Source: Paracoccus versutus (lineage in GTDB: Bacteria; Pseudomonadota; Alphaproteobacteria; Rhodobacterales; Rhodobacteraceae). From it: a stretch of DNA of 64,000 nucleotides. The stretch spans positions 1 to 64,000 of the forward strand of contig NZ_JRKO01000030.1 of the NCBI RefSeq assembly GCF_000763885.1. Reading direction: 5' to 3'. Made by a program: the position numbers and the translations under genes. Below the pieces are notes generated by a model, which made no database searches, was not told where the DNA came from, and saw only the letters and a list, made by a program, of their open reading frames with translations. Shown here one piece after another: positions 19,404-30,624 of the stretch (position 1 is the first letter of the stretch; every line of letters starts with the position of its first letter).

Positions 19404-20156
19404 ATGAGCGAAGGCAAGAAGCCGGGCGAGGGGCGCAAAAGCTCGGGCCGCGGCCAGCGCGACCTGCGGGTGCGGGTGAAATCGGCCAAGGGGCGCAAGC
19501 TTTCCAGCACGCTGTGGCTGGAGCGGCAGCTGAACGACCCCTATGTCGCGCGCGCCAAGCGCGAGGGCTATCGCGGCCGCGCCGCCTACAAGATCCTGGA
19601 ACTGGACGACAAGTATCGCTTCCTGGTGCCCGGCGCGCGGGTGGTCGATCTGGGCTGCGCGCCCGGCGGCTGGTGCCAGGTGGCGGTCGCGCGCGTGAAC
19701 GCGCTTGGCGACAAACCCGGCAAGAAGGTCGGCCGGGTGCTGGGCGTCGACCTGCAAGAGGTCGATCCGATTCCGGGGGCCGAGATCCACCAGCTCGACT
19801 TCCTGTCCGACGGCGCCGACGCGCAGGTCAAGGCCTGGCTGGGCGGGCGGGCCGATGTGGTGATGTCGGACATGGCGGCGGCCTCGTCGGGGCACAAGGG
19901 CACCGACCACCTGCGCATCGTGGCGCTGGTCGAGGCGGCGGCGCAGCTGGCCTTCGACGTGCTGGAGCCGGGCGGCACCTTCGTCGCCAAGGTTCTGGCC
20001 GGCGGGGCCGAGACCGAGATGCAGGCCATGCTCAAGCGCAATTTCCGCAAGGTGGCGAATGTGAAGCCGCCGGCCAGCCGCTCGGATTCCTCCGAGAAAT
20101 TCGTGGTGGCGCAGGGGTTTCGCGGCCAGGACGCGGACGAAACCGACCAGGGCTGA
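19404..20156 (+). CDS. rlmE: 23S rRNA (uridine 2'-O) methyltransferase RlmE
   Basis: The FtsJ/RrmJ enzyme methylates the ribose of U2552 in 23S rRNA (E. coli numbering). The 250 residues carry a basic N-terminal extension, then the SAM-binding motif [11 protein letters not shown] (about 72-82), the catalytic-region [18 protein letters not shown] and a late catalytic-region SEKFVV. It is coupled to the Ppx/GppA gene upstream. Confidence 0.94.
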   Translation: MSEGKKPGEGRKSSGRGQRDLRVRVKSAKGRKLSSTLWLERQLNDPYVARAKREGYRGRAAYKILELDDKYRFLVPGARVVDLGCAPGGWCQVAVARVNALGDKPGKKVGRVLGVDLQEVDPIPGAEIHQLDFLSDGADAQVKAWLGGRADVVMSDMAAASSGHKGTDHLRIVALVEAAAQLAFDVLEPGGTFVAKVLAGGAETEMQAMLKRNFRKVANVKPPASRSDSSEKFVVAQGFRGQDADETDQG

Positions 20157-20305
20157 GCCGCCCCTGGGCGTCCCCCAGGCCGGCCACCGCGCAGGGCGGC
20201 GGTGCCGGCGCGCCGGTCCTGCCGCGGGCGGGCCGCGGCGCTGCCGCTTGCAAAGCCCGCCCATGCTTGCCAGAACTTCGGGCGAAACTGGCTGGGAATG
20301 ATAGC

Positions 20306-21256
20306 ATGAGTCTTTACGTGGCCCTTCAGATGGACCCGGTCGAGCATGTCTCGATCGACGGTGACAGCACGTTCCGGCTGGGGCTGGAGGCCGAGGCTCG
20401 CGGCCACCGGCTGTTCCAGTATACCGCCGACCGGCTGAGCTATTGCGAGGGGCGGGTCATGGCCCGCGGCCGCCCGATCAGCCTGCGCCGCGAACAGGGC
20501 AACCATGTGACCTTCGGCGACTGGGCCGACGTGGACCTGTCGGAATTCGACGTGGTCTGGCTGCGCCAGGACCCGCCCTTCGACATGGGCTATATCACCA
20601 CCACGCATCTGCTGGACCGGGTGCACCCCTCGACCTATGTCGTCAACGACCCCTTCTGGGTGCGCAACAGCCCCGAGAAGCTGCTGGTGCTGGATTTCCC
20701 CGAACTGACGCCGCCCACGCTGATCACCCGCGAACTGGCGCAGATCCGCGCCTTCCGCGAGCGGCACGGCGATTTCATCCTCAAGCCGCTCTACGGCAAT
20801 GGCGGGGTCGGCATCTTCCACATGCGGCCCGACGATCCGAACCTGTCCTCGCTGGTCGAGACCTTCCTGTCGAACAGCCGCGAGCCGATCATCGCGCAGA
20901 AATACCTGCCCGCCGTGGTCCGCGGCGACAAGCGCATCATCCTGGTCGATGGCGAGCCGGTCGGCGCGATCAACCGCGTCCCGGCCGCGGGCGAGGCGCG
21001 CTCCAACATGCATGTCGGCGGCCGGCCGGAAAAGATCGGCCTGACCGAGCGCGAATACGAGATCTGCGCCCGCATCGGCCCGGTGCTGCGCGAAAAGGGG
21101 CTGATCTTCACCGGCATCGACGTGATCGACGGCTGGCTGACCGAGATCAACGTGACCTCGCCCACCGGCATCCAGGAGCTTGAGCGTTTCGACGGCATCA
21201 ACGCCGCGGCGCTGATCTGGGACGCCATCGAGCGGCGGCTGGCCGAGCGGGGCTGA
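20306..21256 (+). CDS. gshB: Glutathione synthetase
   Basis: Joins gamma-glutamylcysteine and glycine with ATP (cytoplasm). The 316-residue length is typical. The ATP-grasp features are clear: [15 protein letters not shown] (about 156-170), then an acidic metal-binding region ending in [10 protein letters not shown]. The ATG at 20306 matches the normal [11 protein letters not shown] start. The 150-bp gap from rlmE suggests a separate promoter. Confidence 0.95.
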   Translation: MSLYVALQMDPVEHVSIDGDSTFRLGLEAEARGHRLFQYTADRLSYCEGRVMARGRPISLRREQGNHVTFGDWADVDLSEFDVVWLRQDPPFDMGYITTTHLLDRVHPSTYVVNDPFWVRNSPEKLLVLDFPELTPPTLITRELAQIRAFRERHGDFILKPLYGNGGVGIFHMRPDDPNLSSLVETFLSNSREPIIAQKYLPAVVRGDKRIILVDGEPVGAINRVPAAGEARSNMHVGGRPEKIGLTEREYEICARIGPVLREKGLIFTGIDVIDGWLTEINVTSPTGIQELERFDGINAAALIWDAIERRLAERG

Positions 21257-21587
21257 CCCGCGGCCGCGGGGTCGGCGCGGGGGCGGATTGGCCTGTCGCG
21301 ATGCCGGCCCGGTGTGGACCGGCCCGGCGTGGAAAGGTGCCGCGCCGCCATGCCCTGGCGGCGGGCGAGCCGGTTTTCGGCAAGAGGGAGCCAGCCCCGC
21401 GGCTTGCCCTTTCTCCCAGCCGCATGGCTCGAACCTGGCCGCCGGCCTTGCGGCGCCGCCTGTTCTGGCAACCATCCTTTCTGCCACCTGCCACCTGCCA
21501 CCTGCCACCTGCCACCTGCCGCCTGCCGCCTGCCGCCTGCCACCTGCCGCCTGCCACCTGCCGCCATGGCGACTCCTTCCCCGCCCC
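21257..21587. other. Convergent intergenic region with heptanucleotide tandem repeat
   Basis: This 331-bp gap lies between the convergent gshB and comM genes. Its last third is a 12-unit 7-bp repeat (21481-21564). No gene-like frame, RNA gene or clear terminator hairpin with a T-tract was found. Confidence 0.5.
21481..21564. repeat. Heptanucleotide tandem repeat, 12 units of CTGCCAC/CTGCCGC
   Basis: Twelve perfect 7-bp units alternate between two versions differing at one position (A or G at base 6): five CTGCCAC, three CTGCCGC, then alternating. It lies 24 bp beyond the comM stop. Because 7 is not a multiple of 3, copy-number change would shift reading frame, but it is in a non-coding gap. 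It is likely a slippage-prone minisatellite usable as a VNTR marker. Confidence 0.9.
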
Positions 21588-23102
21588 TCAATCCGGGCGG
21601 CCGAAGGGCAGGCGATAGGACAGCGCCTCGGCCAGGTGCGGCTGGCGGATCGCGGCCGAGGCGTCCAGGTCGGCGATGGTGCGTGCGCTGCGCAGGATGC
21701 GGTGATAGCCGCGCGGGGTCAGCCCCAGCCGCTCGGCCGCCAGCGCCAGCAGCGACCGGCATTCGCCGTCGAGCGGCGCGATCTCCTCCAGCAGCCGGCC
21801 CGAGGCGTCGGCGTTCACCCGCGCTGTCGGGTGATCGGCAAAGCGGGCGGCTTGCAGCGCGCGGGCGGCGGCCACGCGCAGGGCGACGCTGGCCGAGCTT
21901 TCGCCGGTGGCGGGCAGGCCCAGATCCTCGATCGCGACCTGCGGCACCTCGATGCGCAGGTCGAACCGGTCCATCATCGGCCCCGAGATGCGGCCCAGGT
22001 AATCCGCCCCGCAGCGCGGTGCCTTGGAACAGGCGCGGCTGGCATCCGCGATCTCGCCGCAGCGGCAGGGATTGGCGGCCGCGACCAGCAGGAAACGCGC
22101 CGGATAGCGGATATGGGCATTGGCGCGCGAGACGTGGATCTCGCCGGTCTCGATCGGCTCGCGCAAGGCGTCGATCACCCGGCGCTCGAACTCGGGCAGC
22201 TCGTCCAGGAACAGCACGCCGTTATGCGCAAGGCTCGCCTGGCCGGGCCGGGCGTTGCGCCCGCCGCCCACCATCGCCGCCATCGAGGCGGTGTGATGCG
22301 GCTGGCGAAAGGGGGCGGTGCGCGAGATGCCGCCCTCGGCCAGCAGGCCGGCGACGGAATGGATCACCGAGGTCTCCAGCGCCTCCTGCGGGCTCAGCGG
22401 CGGCAGGATGCCGGGCAGGCGGGTTGCCAGCATCGACTTGCTGGCGCCGGGCGGGCCGATCATCAGCAGGTGGTGGCGGCCGGCGGCGGCGATCTCCAGC
22501 GCCCGGCGGGCGCGTTCCTGGCCCTTGACCTCGGCAAGGTCGGCCTCGAACACGGCTTCCGCCAGCTCGCCCGGTGCGGCGCGGGCCAGGGGCGCGCGGT
22601 CGGTCAGGTGATCGACCACCTCGCGCAGGCTCTGCGGCGCCAGGACCGGCACGGTGCCGACCCACGCCGCCTCGGCCCCGCAGGCGCGCGGCACCAACAG
22701 CGCGCGGCCGTCCTCGGCCGCGGCCACGGCGGCGGGCAGGGCGCCTGCGACCGGCGACAGCCGCCCATCCAGCGCCAGTTCCCCCAGCGCCACCACCCGC
22801 TCCAGCGCCTCGGCCGGGACGATCTCCAGCGCGGCCAGCACCGCAAGCGCGATGGGCAGGTCGAAATGCGAGCCCTCCTTGGGCAGGTCGGCGGGCGACA
22901 GGTTCACCGTCACCCGGCGCGAGGGCATGGCGATGGACAGCGCCCCGAAGGCGGCCTTCACCCGTTCCCGCGCCTCGCTGACGGATTTGTCGGGCAGGCC
23001 GACGATGCCGAATCCCGGCAGGCCCGGCGAGACCGAGCATTGCACCTCGACCAGCCGCGCCTCGACCCCGTCGAAGGCCACGGTATAGGCAATCGCCGCC
23101 AT
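21588..23102 (-). CDS. comM: YifB/ComM-family Mg-chelatase-like AAA+ helicase
   Basis: A 504-residue protein with an N-terminal Lon-protease-like ChlI domain (about 15-140), a central AAA+ Mg-chelatase domain with Walker A GPPGASKS (about 217) and Walker B LFLDELPEF, a zinc-type CRCG...CSKAPRC segment, and a C-terminal lid domain. ComM is a hexameric branch-migration helicase that promotes integration of imported DNA during natural transformation. The ATG at 23102 is preferred; an in-frame GTG lies 6 bp upstream. A full CtrA-type box lies about 50 bp upstream. Confidence 0.9.
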   Translation of the reverse strand: MAAIAYTVAFDGVEARLVEVQCSVSPGLPGFGIVGLPDKSVSEARERVKAAFGALSIAMPSRRVTVNLSPADLPKEGSHFDLPIALAVLAALEIVPAEALERVVALGELALDGRLSPVAGALPAAVAAAEDGRALLVPRACGAEAAWVGTVPVLAPQSLREVVDHLTDRAPLARAAPGELAEAVFEADLAEVKGQERARRALEIAAAGRHHLLMIGPPGASKSMLATRLPGILPPLSPQEALETSVIHSVAGLLAEGGISRTAPFRQPHHTASMAAMVGGGRNARPGQASLAHNGVLFLDELPEFERRVIDALREPIETGEIHVSRANAHIRYPARFLLVAAANPCRCGEIADASRACSKAPRCGADYLGRISGPMMDRFDLRIEVPQVAIEDLGLPATGESSASVALRVAAARALQAARFADHPTARVNADASGRLLEEIAPLDGECRSLLALAAERLGLTPRGYHRILRSARTIADLDASAAIRQPHLAEALSYRLPFGRPD

Positions 23103-23145
23103 CGGCACTTCTCCCCTGCACCGGGGCAGGCTTAACCCGCAGGGT

Positions 23146-23160
23146 TTAAAGAATGGTTAA
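23146..23160. promoter_or_regulatory. CtrA-type box (TTAA-N7-TTAA) upstream of comM
   Basis: TTAA, seven bases, TTAA; the minus-strand reading begins with TTAACCAT. A further TTAA lies at 23132-23135, between the box and comM. The box centre is about 50 bp upstream of the comM ATG, nearly the same distance as the box before the muramidase gene. It also lies 88 bp before coaBC. Confidence 0.5.
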
Positions 23161-23248
23161 CGGGTTCGGCTTGCTTGTTCCGGGCCGCGCTTGCGCCTAT
23201 GTGCAGGGCGGATGACACGGGGCACATACGGGGCACAGGGAAACGACC

Positions 23249-24523
23249 ATGCAAGGCAGCCGCATATTGCTGATCGTCGGCGGGGGCATCGCCGCATTCA
23301 AGATACCCGAGTTGGTCCGCATGATCCGGCGCGAGGGCGGCTCGGTCGTGCCGGTGCTGACCCAGGCGGGGGCCGAGTTCGTGACACCCCTGACCCTCTC
23401 GGCCCTGGCCGAGGCGCCCTGCCATACCGAGCTGTTCGACCTGACGCGCGAATCGGAGATGGGCCATATCCAGCTGTCGCGCGCCGCCGACCTGGTGGTG
23501 GTCGCCCCGGCCACGGCGAATCTGCTGGCGCGGATGGCGGCGGGGATGGCGGACGACCTGGCCTCGACCCTGCTGCTGGCGACCGACAAGCCGGTGCTGG
23601 CGGCGCCGGCGATGAACGTGCGCATGTGGCAGCATCCGGCGACGCAACGTAACCTGGAGACGCTGGAGAACGACGGCATCCGCTTCGTCGGCCCTGACGA
23701 GGGCGACATGGCCTGCGGCGAATACGGCCCCGGCCGCATGGCCGAGCCGCAGACGATCCTGGCGGCGATCCGCGCGGCGCTGGGGCGCGACCGGCCGCTG
23801 CGCCTGCCGCCCGAGGCGGTGGTCTCGCTGCCCGCCCGCGTGCTGGCGGGGCGGCATGTCATCGTGACCTCGGGGCCCACGCATGAGCCCATCGACCCGG
23901 TGCGCTATATCGCCAACCGCTCCAGCGGGGCGCAGGGCGCGGCCATCGCCGCGGCGCTGCGCGACCTGGGCGCGCGGGTCAGCTTCGTCACCGGCCCGGC
24001 CGAGGTGCCGCCGCCCCAGGGCGTCGAGGTGATCGCCGTCCAGACCGCGCGCGAGATGCGCGAGGCGGTCGAGGCGGCCTTGCCTGCCGATGCCGCGGTC
24101 ATGGCGGCGGCGGTCGCCGACTGGCATGTCGCCAATGCCCGTCCGGGCAAGATCAAGAAGGACGGCTCGGGCAAGCTGCCCGAACTGAAATTCGCCGAGA
24201 ACCCCGACATCCTGGCCTGGATCAGCCGGCTCGACCGCGACCGGCCGGCGCTGGTGGTGGGCTTTGCCGCCGAGACCGACGACGTGCTGGACAATGCCAC
24301 CCGCAAGCGCAAGCGCAAGGGCTGCGACTGGATCGTCGCCAATGACGTGAACCCCGAGACCGGGATCATGGGCGGGACCGAGAATGCGGTCACGCTGATT
24401 TCGGAGGAAGGGGCGGAAAGCTGGCCGCGCCTGACCAAGGACGAGGTGGCGCGCCGCCTGGCCGGCCGCATCGCCGAGGCGCTGAGCCCCGCCGGCCAGG
24501 GCCTGCCGGAGGACCACGGATGA
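23249..24523 (+). CDS. coaBC: Bifunctional phosphopantothenoylcysteine decarboxylase/phosphopantothenate-cysteine ligase
   Basis: Two consecutive steps of coenzyme A synthesis in one 424-residue protein. The N-terminal FMN-dependent decarboxylase (about 1-180) has the catalytic His in GHIQLSRAAD and the substrate clamp PAMNVRMW. The C-terminal ligase (about 195-420) starts at VIVTSGPTHEPIDPVR and has KIKKDGSGKLPELKFAENPD. The stop overlaps the following cysteine desulfurase by 4 bp (ATGA), so coaBC heads, or reads into, the suf operon. Confidence 0.95.
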   Translation: MQGSRILLIVGGGIAAFKIPELVRMIRREGGSVVPVLTQAGAEFVTPLTLSALAEAPCHTELFDLTRESEMGHIQLSRAADLVVVAPATANLLARMAAGMADDLASTLLLATDKPVLAAPAMNVRMWQHPATQRNLETLENDGIRFVGPDEGDMACGEYGPGRMAEPQTILAAIRAALGRDRPLRLPPEAVVSLPARVLAGRHVIVTSGPTHEPIDPVRYIANRSSGAQGAAIAAALRDLGARVSFVTGPAEVPPPQGVEVIAVQTAREMREAVEAALPADAAVMAAAVADWHVANARPGKIKKDGSGKLPELKFAENPDILAWISRLDRDRPALVVGFAAETDDVLDNATRKRKRKGCDWIVANDVNPETGIMGGTENAVTLISEEGAESWPRLTKDEVARRLAGRIAEALSPAGQGLPEDHG

Positions 24524-25593
24524 GCAGCGGCCGGGTCTACCTGGACTGGAACGCCACCGCGCCGCTGCGCCCCGAGGCGCGCGAGGCGATGCTGGCGGCG
24601 ATGGAAATCGTCGGCAACCCTTCCTCGGTCCATGCCGAGGGGCGGGCGGCGAAATCCGCGCTGGAGCGCGCGCGCGAGGACGTCGCCGTGGCGCTTGGCG
24701 CCGAGGGGGCGGACGTGATCTTCACCTCGGGCGCGACCGAGGCGGCGGCGCTGGCGCTTCAGGGCCGGGGCCTTGTCTGCTCGGCGGTCGAGCATCCGGC
24801 GGTCCTGGCCTGGTGCGAGGCATCGCTGCCCGCGGACCGCGCGGGGCTGGTCGCCGTCGCCGATCCCGCCCGCACCGCGCTGCAACTGGCCAATTCCGAA
24901 ACCGGGGTGATCCAGGACCTGCCGCAGGGCCTGGCGGTCAGCGACCTGACGCAGGCCTTCGGCAAGATCCCCCTTGCCTTCAACTGGCTGGGGATCGAGG
25001 CCGGCATCGTCAGCGCCCACAAGCTGGGCGGGCCGCGCGGCATCGGCGCGCTGGTGGTCCGCCGCGGCACCGAGGTCGAGGCGCGCATCAAGGGCGGCGG
25101 CCAGGAACAGGGCCGCCGCGCCGGGACCGAGAATCTGATCGGCATCATGGGCTTTGCAGCGGCCGCAAAAGCGGCGCAGAATGATCTGGATCAAGGAATC
25201 GGGGAAAAAGTGTCGCAACTGCGCGATTCCCTGATGGCCACACTGGAATCCGGGGCGGAAATGGTTACATTTCCGGGGCGCGAGGCCCGCCGCCTGCCCA
25301 ATACATTGTCGATCCTGACGCCGGGATGGCGCGGAGAGACGCAGGTGATGCAGATGGACCTGGCCGGATTTGCCGTCTCGGCAGGCTCGGCCTGTTCATC
25401 GGGCAAGGTCCGGCCAAGTTCGGTTCTGACGGCCATGGGCATCGCGGCGGAATGGGCGGGCGATGCGATCCGCGTCTCGATCGGCCCGGCGACGGAGCCT
25501 CGGGACGTGATGCGTTTTGCGGATGCCTGGCTTGCGGCGCATGGCCGCTGGCGGCAAAGGAATGATTGGCGGGCGACCGCGGGAAGGGTTTGA
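24520..25593 (+). CDS. Cysteine desulfurase, IscS/NifS type
   Basis: A PLP enzyme that takes sulfur from cysteine for iron-sulfur clusters. The 357 residues include [13 protein letters not shown] near the start, the PLP lysine in [10 protein letters not shown] (about 170) and the catalytic cysteine loop [14 protein letters not shown] (about 290), which is the long group I type. It is the first of two desulfurases in this operon, the second being SufS. The third quarter (about 25140-25320) is noticeably less GC-rich than its surroundings. Start overlaps coaBC; stop is 1 bp before sufB. Confidence 0.9.
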   Translation: MSSGRVYLDWNATAPLRPEAREAMLAAMEIVGNPSSVHAEGRAAKSALERAREDVAVALGAEGADVIFTSGATEAAALALQGRGLVCSAVEHPAVLAWCEASLPADRAGLVAVADPARTALQLANSETGVIQDLPQGLAVSDLTQAFGKIPLAFNWLGIEAGIVSAHKLGGPRGIGALVVRRGTEVEARIKGGGQEQGRRAGTENLIGIMGFAAAAKAAQNDLDQGIGEKVSQLRDSLMATLESGAEMVTFPGREARRLPNTLSILTPGWRGETQVMQMDLAGFAVSAGSACSSGKVRPSSVLTAMGIAAEWAGDAIRVSIGPATEPRDVMRFADAWLAAHGRWRQRNDWRATAGRV

Positions 25594-25594
25594 G

Positions 25595-27117
<1,523 letters not shown>

Positions 27118-27121
<4 letters not shown>

Positions 27122-27429
27122 TCGTCACCACCACCCCCGGCATCGAGGGCCGCCGCATCAGCGCCTATCACGGCGTGGTGACCGGCGAGACCATCATCGG
27201 CGCCAATATCTTTCGCGACATCTTCGCCGGGATTCGCGACATCGTGGGCGGCCGTTCGGGCGCCTATGAATCCGCGCTGGCCTCGGCCCGCGAAACCGCC
27301 CTGTCCGAGATGCAGGACCGCGCGGCCGCCCTGGGCGGCAATGCCGTGGTCGGCGTCGATCTGGACTATGAAGTCATCAACAACATGCTGATGGTGTCCG
27401 CCTCGGGCACCGCCGTAAGCGTCGAATAG
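27118..27429 (+). CDS. YbjQ/UPF0145 family protein inside the suf operon
   Basis: A 103-residue protein. It has the family pattern of an N-terminal [20 protein letters not shown] segment, [24 protein letters not shown], and [16 protein letters not shown]. Members form beta-rich pentamers and are often labelled putative heavy-metal-binding proteins, without proven function. It overlaps sufB by 4 bp and precedes sufC by 9 bp, so it must be co-translated with the SufBCD scaffold. A role in metal delivery or cluster handling is inference only. Confidence 0.85.
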
Positions 27430-27438
27430 GAACGAACC

Positions 27439-28190
<752 letters not shown>

Positions 28191-28194
<4 letters not shown>

Positions 28195-29555
28195 TGGCGG
28201 ACACGGCTGTTCTTGCCGCGCAGGTGCCCACGGTCGAGGGCAAGGCCCGTCCCGGCGATGCCGCGCTTGCGGCGCGCCTGGACGCGCTGGACCTGCCGCG
28301 CGGCGGCTTTACCCGCGCCGCGCGCGAGGATGCGGCGCAGCGGCTGGAGGCCATGGGCCTGCCCGGCGCGCGCGACGAATACTGGCGCTATACCGATCCC
28401 GCGCCCTTCAACGCGGCCCGGCCGCAGCCGGTCGAACTGGCGGTGGATGAAACCACCCTGTTCACCGGCATCGACCGGCTGAACCTGGTCTTCGTGGACG
28501 GGCGCTTCGACGCCGAGGCCTCGGATGCGCTTGCGGCCGAGGGGGTGCAGGTCGAAAGCCTGGCCGCCGCCGATGCCGGGGCGGATCACTGGGCGGCCGG
28601 GCTTTACGGCCGGCTGGAAACCGCGGGCCAGGTGCCGGTCAAGCGACCCTTCGCCGCGCTGAACACGCTGGTCGCCGCCGAGGGCGTGCTGATCCGCGTC
28701 ACCGGCAAGGTCGAGCGTCCGGTGCATATCACCTATCGCCGCTCGGCGGCGGATGCCGACGTGCATCTGCACCACCTCGTCCAGCTGGAGGAGGGGGCCG
28801 AGCTGACGCTGCTGGAAACCGGCTCGATCGGCGCGCGCTCGAACGTGGTGATCGAGGCCGACCTGGGCCGGGGCGCCCGCTTCCATCACATCAGCGCCAA
28901 GCGCGCCAACGATCCCAAGCTGGGGCTGGGCCATATCTTTGCCCGCGTCGCTGCCGAAGCGCTGTTCAAGTCCTTCACGCTTTCGGTCAACGGCTCGATG
29001 ATGCGCAACGAGGCGGTGATCGACATCGCCGGCGACGATGCCGTGGCCCATATCGCCGCCGCCGTGCTGGGCGACGGCGACATCGGCCGCTTCCACCATG
29101 ACGACACCGTCTTCGTCACCCATGCCGCCGAGCGCTGCGAAAGCCGCCAGGTGTTCAAGAAGGTGCTGAAGAACGGGGCCGAGGGCATCTTCCAGGGCAA
29201 GATCCTGGTCAAGCCCGGCGCGCAAAAGACCGACGGTTACCAGATCAGCCAGGGGCTTCTGCTGGACGAGGGCAGCCAGTTCCTCGCCAAGCCGGAACTC
29301 GAGATCTATGCCGACGACGTGAAATGCTCGCATGGCTCGACCACCGGCGCGCTGGACGAGACGGCGCTGTTCTACCTGCGCTCGCGCGGGGTGCCCAAGG
29401 AGCGCGCCATCGTGCTGCTGGTGCTGTCCTTCCTGGCCGATGCGCTGGACGAGATCGAGGACCAGCGGCTGCGCGACGACATCCTGGGCCGGCTGGAGGA
29501 CTGGCTGACGGCGCGCGCGGGCAATCCGGGCAAGGCCAGTCCGGGCAAGGCATGA
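28191..29555 (+). CDS. sufD: Fe-S cluster assembly protein SufD
   Basis: Partner of SufB in the SufBC2D scaffold. The 454 residues form a right-handed beta-helix-type protein with the C-terminal conserved ADDVKCSHGSTTGALDE and LRSRGVPKERA segments. There are two adjacent ATGs, at 28191 and 28194; the first overlaps sufC by 4 bp. Its stop overlaps the next membrane-protein gene (ATGA). Confidence 0.95.
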
Positions 29556-30040
29556 GCCGGGCCGGCATCGTCCCGCGCATCCTGGAAAGCTGGTGGGCGC
29601 CGGGCAGGGTAGTTAGGTCCCTGCGCGGCATGCCCGACCGGGCGCTGATCGTCGTGCTGATGGCGGCGATGCTGATCTTTCTGATCGCGCAGGCGCCGGG
29701 CCATGCGCGGGATGCGCAGCTCATGCCCGAGGTGCCCCTGGGCGCGCGCATGGGCGGGGCGCTGCTGGCGGTGATGTTCATGATGCCGCTGCTGGCCTAT
29801 GGGCTGGCGGCGCTGGTTTCGGCGCTGTCGCGGCTGACGCCCTGGCCGGTCGCGCCGCAGGATTCGCGGCTGGCGCTGTTCTGGGCCTTGCTGGCGGTGG
29901 CGCCGGCGATGCTGCTGGCGGGGCTGACCGCCGGGCTGGTCGGCCCCGGTGCGGCGCTTGGCGTGACGCGGGCGGTGGCGGGGCTCGGCTTTCTCGTGAT
30001 ATGGGGCGCGGGATTGCGCGCATTGGCGGGGAACGGATGA
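29552..30040 (+). CDS. Membrane protein in suf operon (Yip1-like)
   Basis: A 162-residue protein with about four hydrophobic helices (around 30-45, 69-92, 107-127 and 136-157) and no catalytic motif. It overlaps sufD and the next gene by 4 bp each. It looks like the shorter member of a pair of Yip1-type membrane proteins. Why an iron-sulfur operon carries membrane proteins is unknown; membrane anchoring of the assembly machine is one guess. Confidence 0.7.
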   Translation: MSRAGIVPRILESWWAPGRVVRSLRGMPDRALIVVLMAAMLIFLIAQAPGHARDAQLMPEVPLGARMGGALLAVMFMMPLLAYGLAALVSALSRLTPWPVAPQDSRLALFWALLAVAPAMLLAGLTAGLVGPGAALGVTRAVAGLGFLVIWGAGLRALAGNG

Positions 30041-30624
30041 AACTGGGCGATCTTGGCGATCTGATGGTCCTGACCCTGCGCGACCCCGATGCGGCGGTCG
30101 CGGTGCTGCGCGGGCTGGACCTGCCGATGGCGACGCGCTGGATGGTGCTGCTGCTGGCGGTGACGCTGTCCACGCTGCTGGCCGCGCTGTCGCTGCTGCT
30201 GTTCCCGATCGAGGTGGACAACCCCGTCTCGCGCATGCTTTCCGAACCGATGACGCTGGCCGGCATCCAGCTGGGCGCCATGGCGCTGTCGGCGCTGTTC
30301 GTGGCCCAGATCGGCCGGCTGTTCGGCGGGCATGGCACGTTCGCCGATGCGCTGCTGATCGTCGGCTGGGTCGAGCTGATGCTGGTCGGGCTGCAGGCGG
30401 TGCAGGTGGTGATGATGGCGCTGTTCCCGGCCACCGCCACGCTGCTGTCCATGCTGGCCTTTGGCCTTTTCCTCTATCTTGCCGTGACCATGACCAAGGC
30501 GCTGCACGGGTTCACCAGCACCGGCAAGGTGGTCGTGGGCCTGATCGGCAGCATTTTCCTGCTTGGCTTCGTGCTGTCGCTGATCGCGGCGGCATTCGGC
30601 ATCGTCCCCGAGGTGACACCATGA
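30037..30624 (+). CDS. Yip1 family membrane protein in suf operon
   Basis: A 195-residue polytopic membrane protein with about five helices (starting near residues 33, 73, 105, 133 and 170). It matches the Yip1-domain pattern, including the FADALLIVGWVELMLVGLQAVQV segment. Start and stop both overlap neighbours (ATGA), tying it tightly to the SufBCD-SufS operon. The function is unknown. Confidence 0.75.
   Translation: MKLGDLGDLMVLTLRDPDAAVAVLRGLDLPMATRWMVLLLAVTLSTLLAALSLLLFPIEVDNPVSRMLSEPMTLAGIQLGAMALSALFVAQIGRLFGGHGTFADALLIVGWVELMLVGLQAVQVVMMALFPATATLLSMLAFGLFLYLAVTMTKALHGFTSTGKVVVGLIGSIFLLGFVLSLIAAAFGIVPEVTP

Noticed and set aside
20157..20305. Hairpin CCTGGG/CCCAGG after rlmE as terminator
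   Set aside because: Short stem and no T-tract; it is probably chance in GC-rich DNA.
21481..21564. CRISPR array
   Set aside because: Units are only 7 bp with no spacers; this is a simple tandem repeat.
25182..25193. Palindrome TGATCTGGATCA inside the cysteine desulfurase gene
   Set aside because: It lies within a well-supported coding region, encodes ordinary residues and does not match a known iron-regulator consensus.
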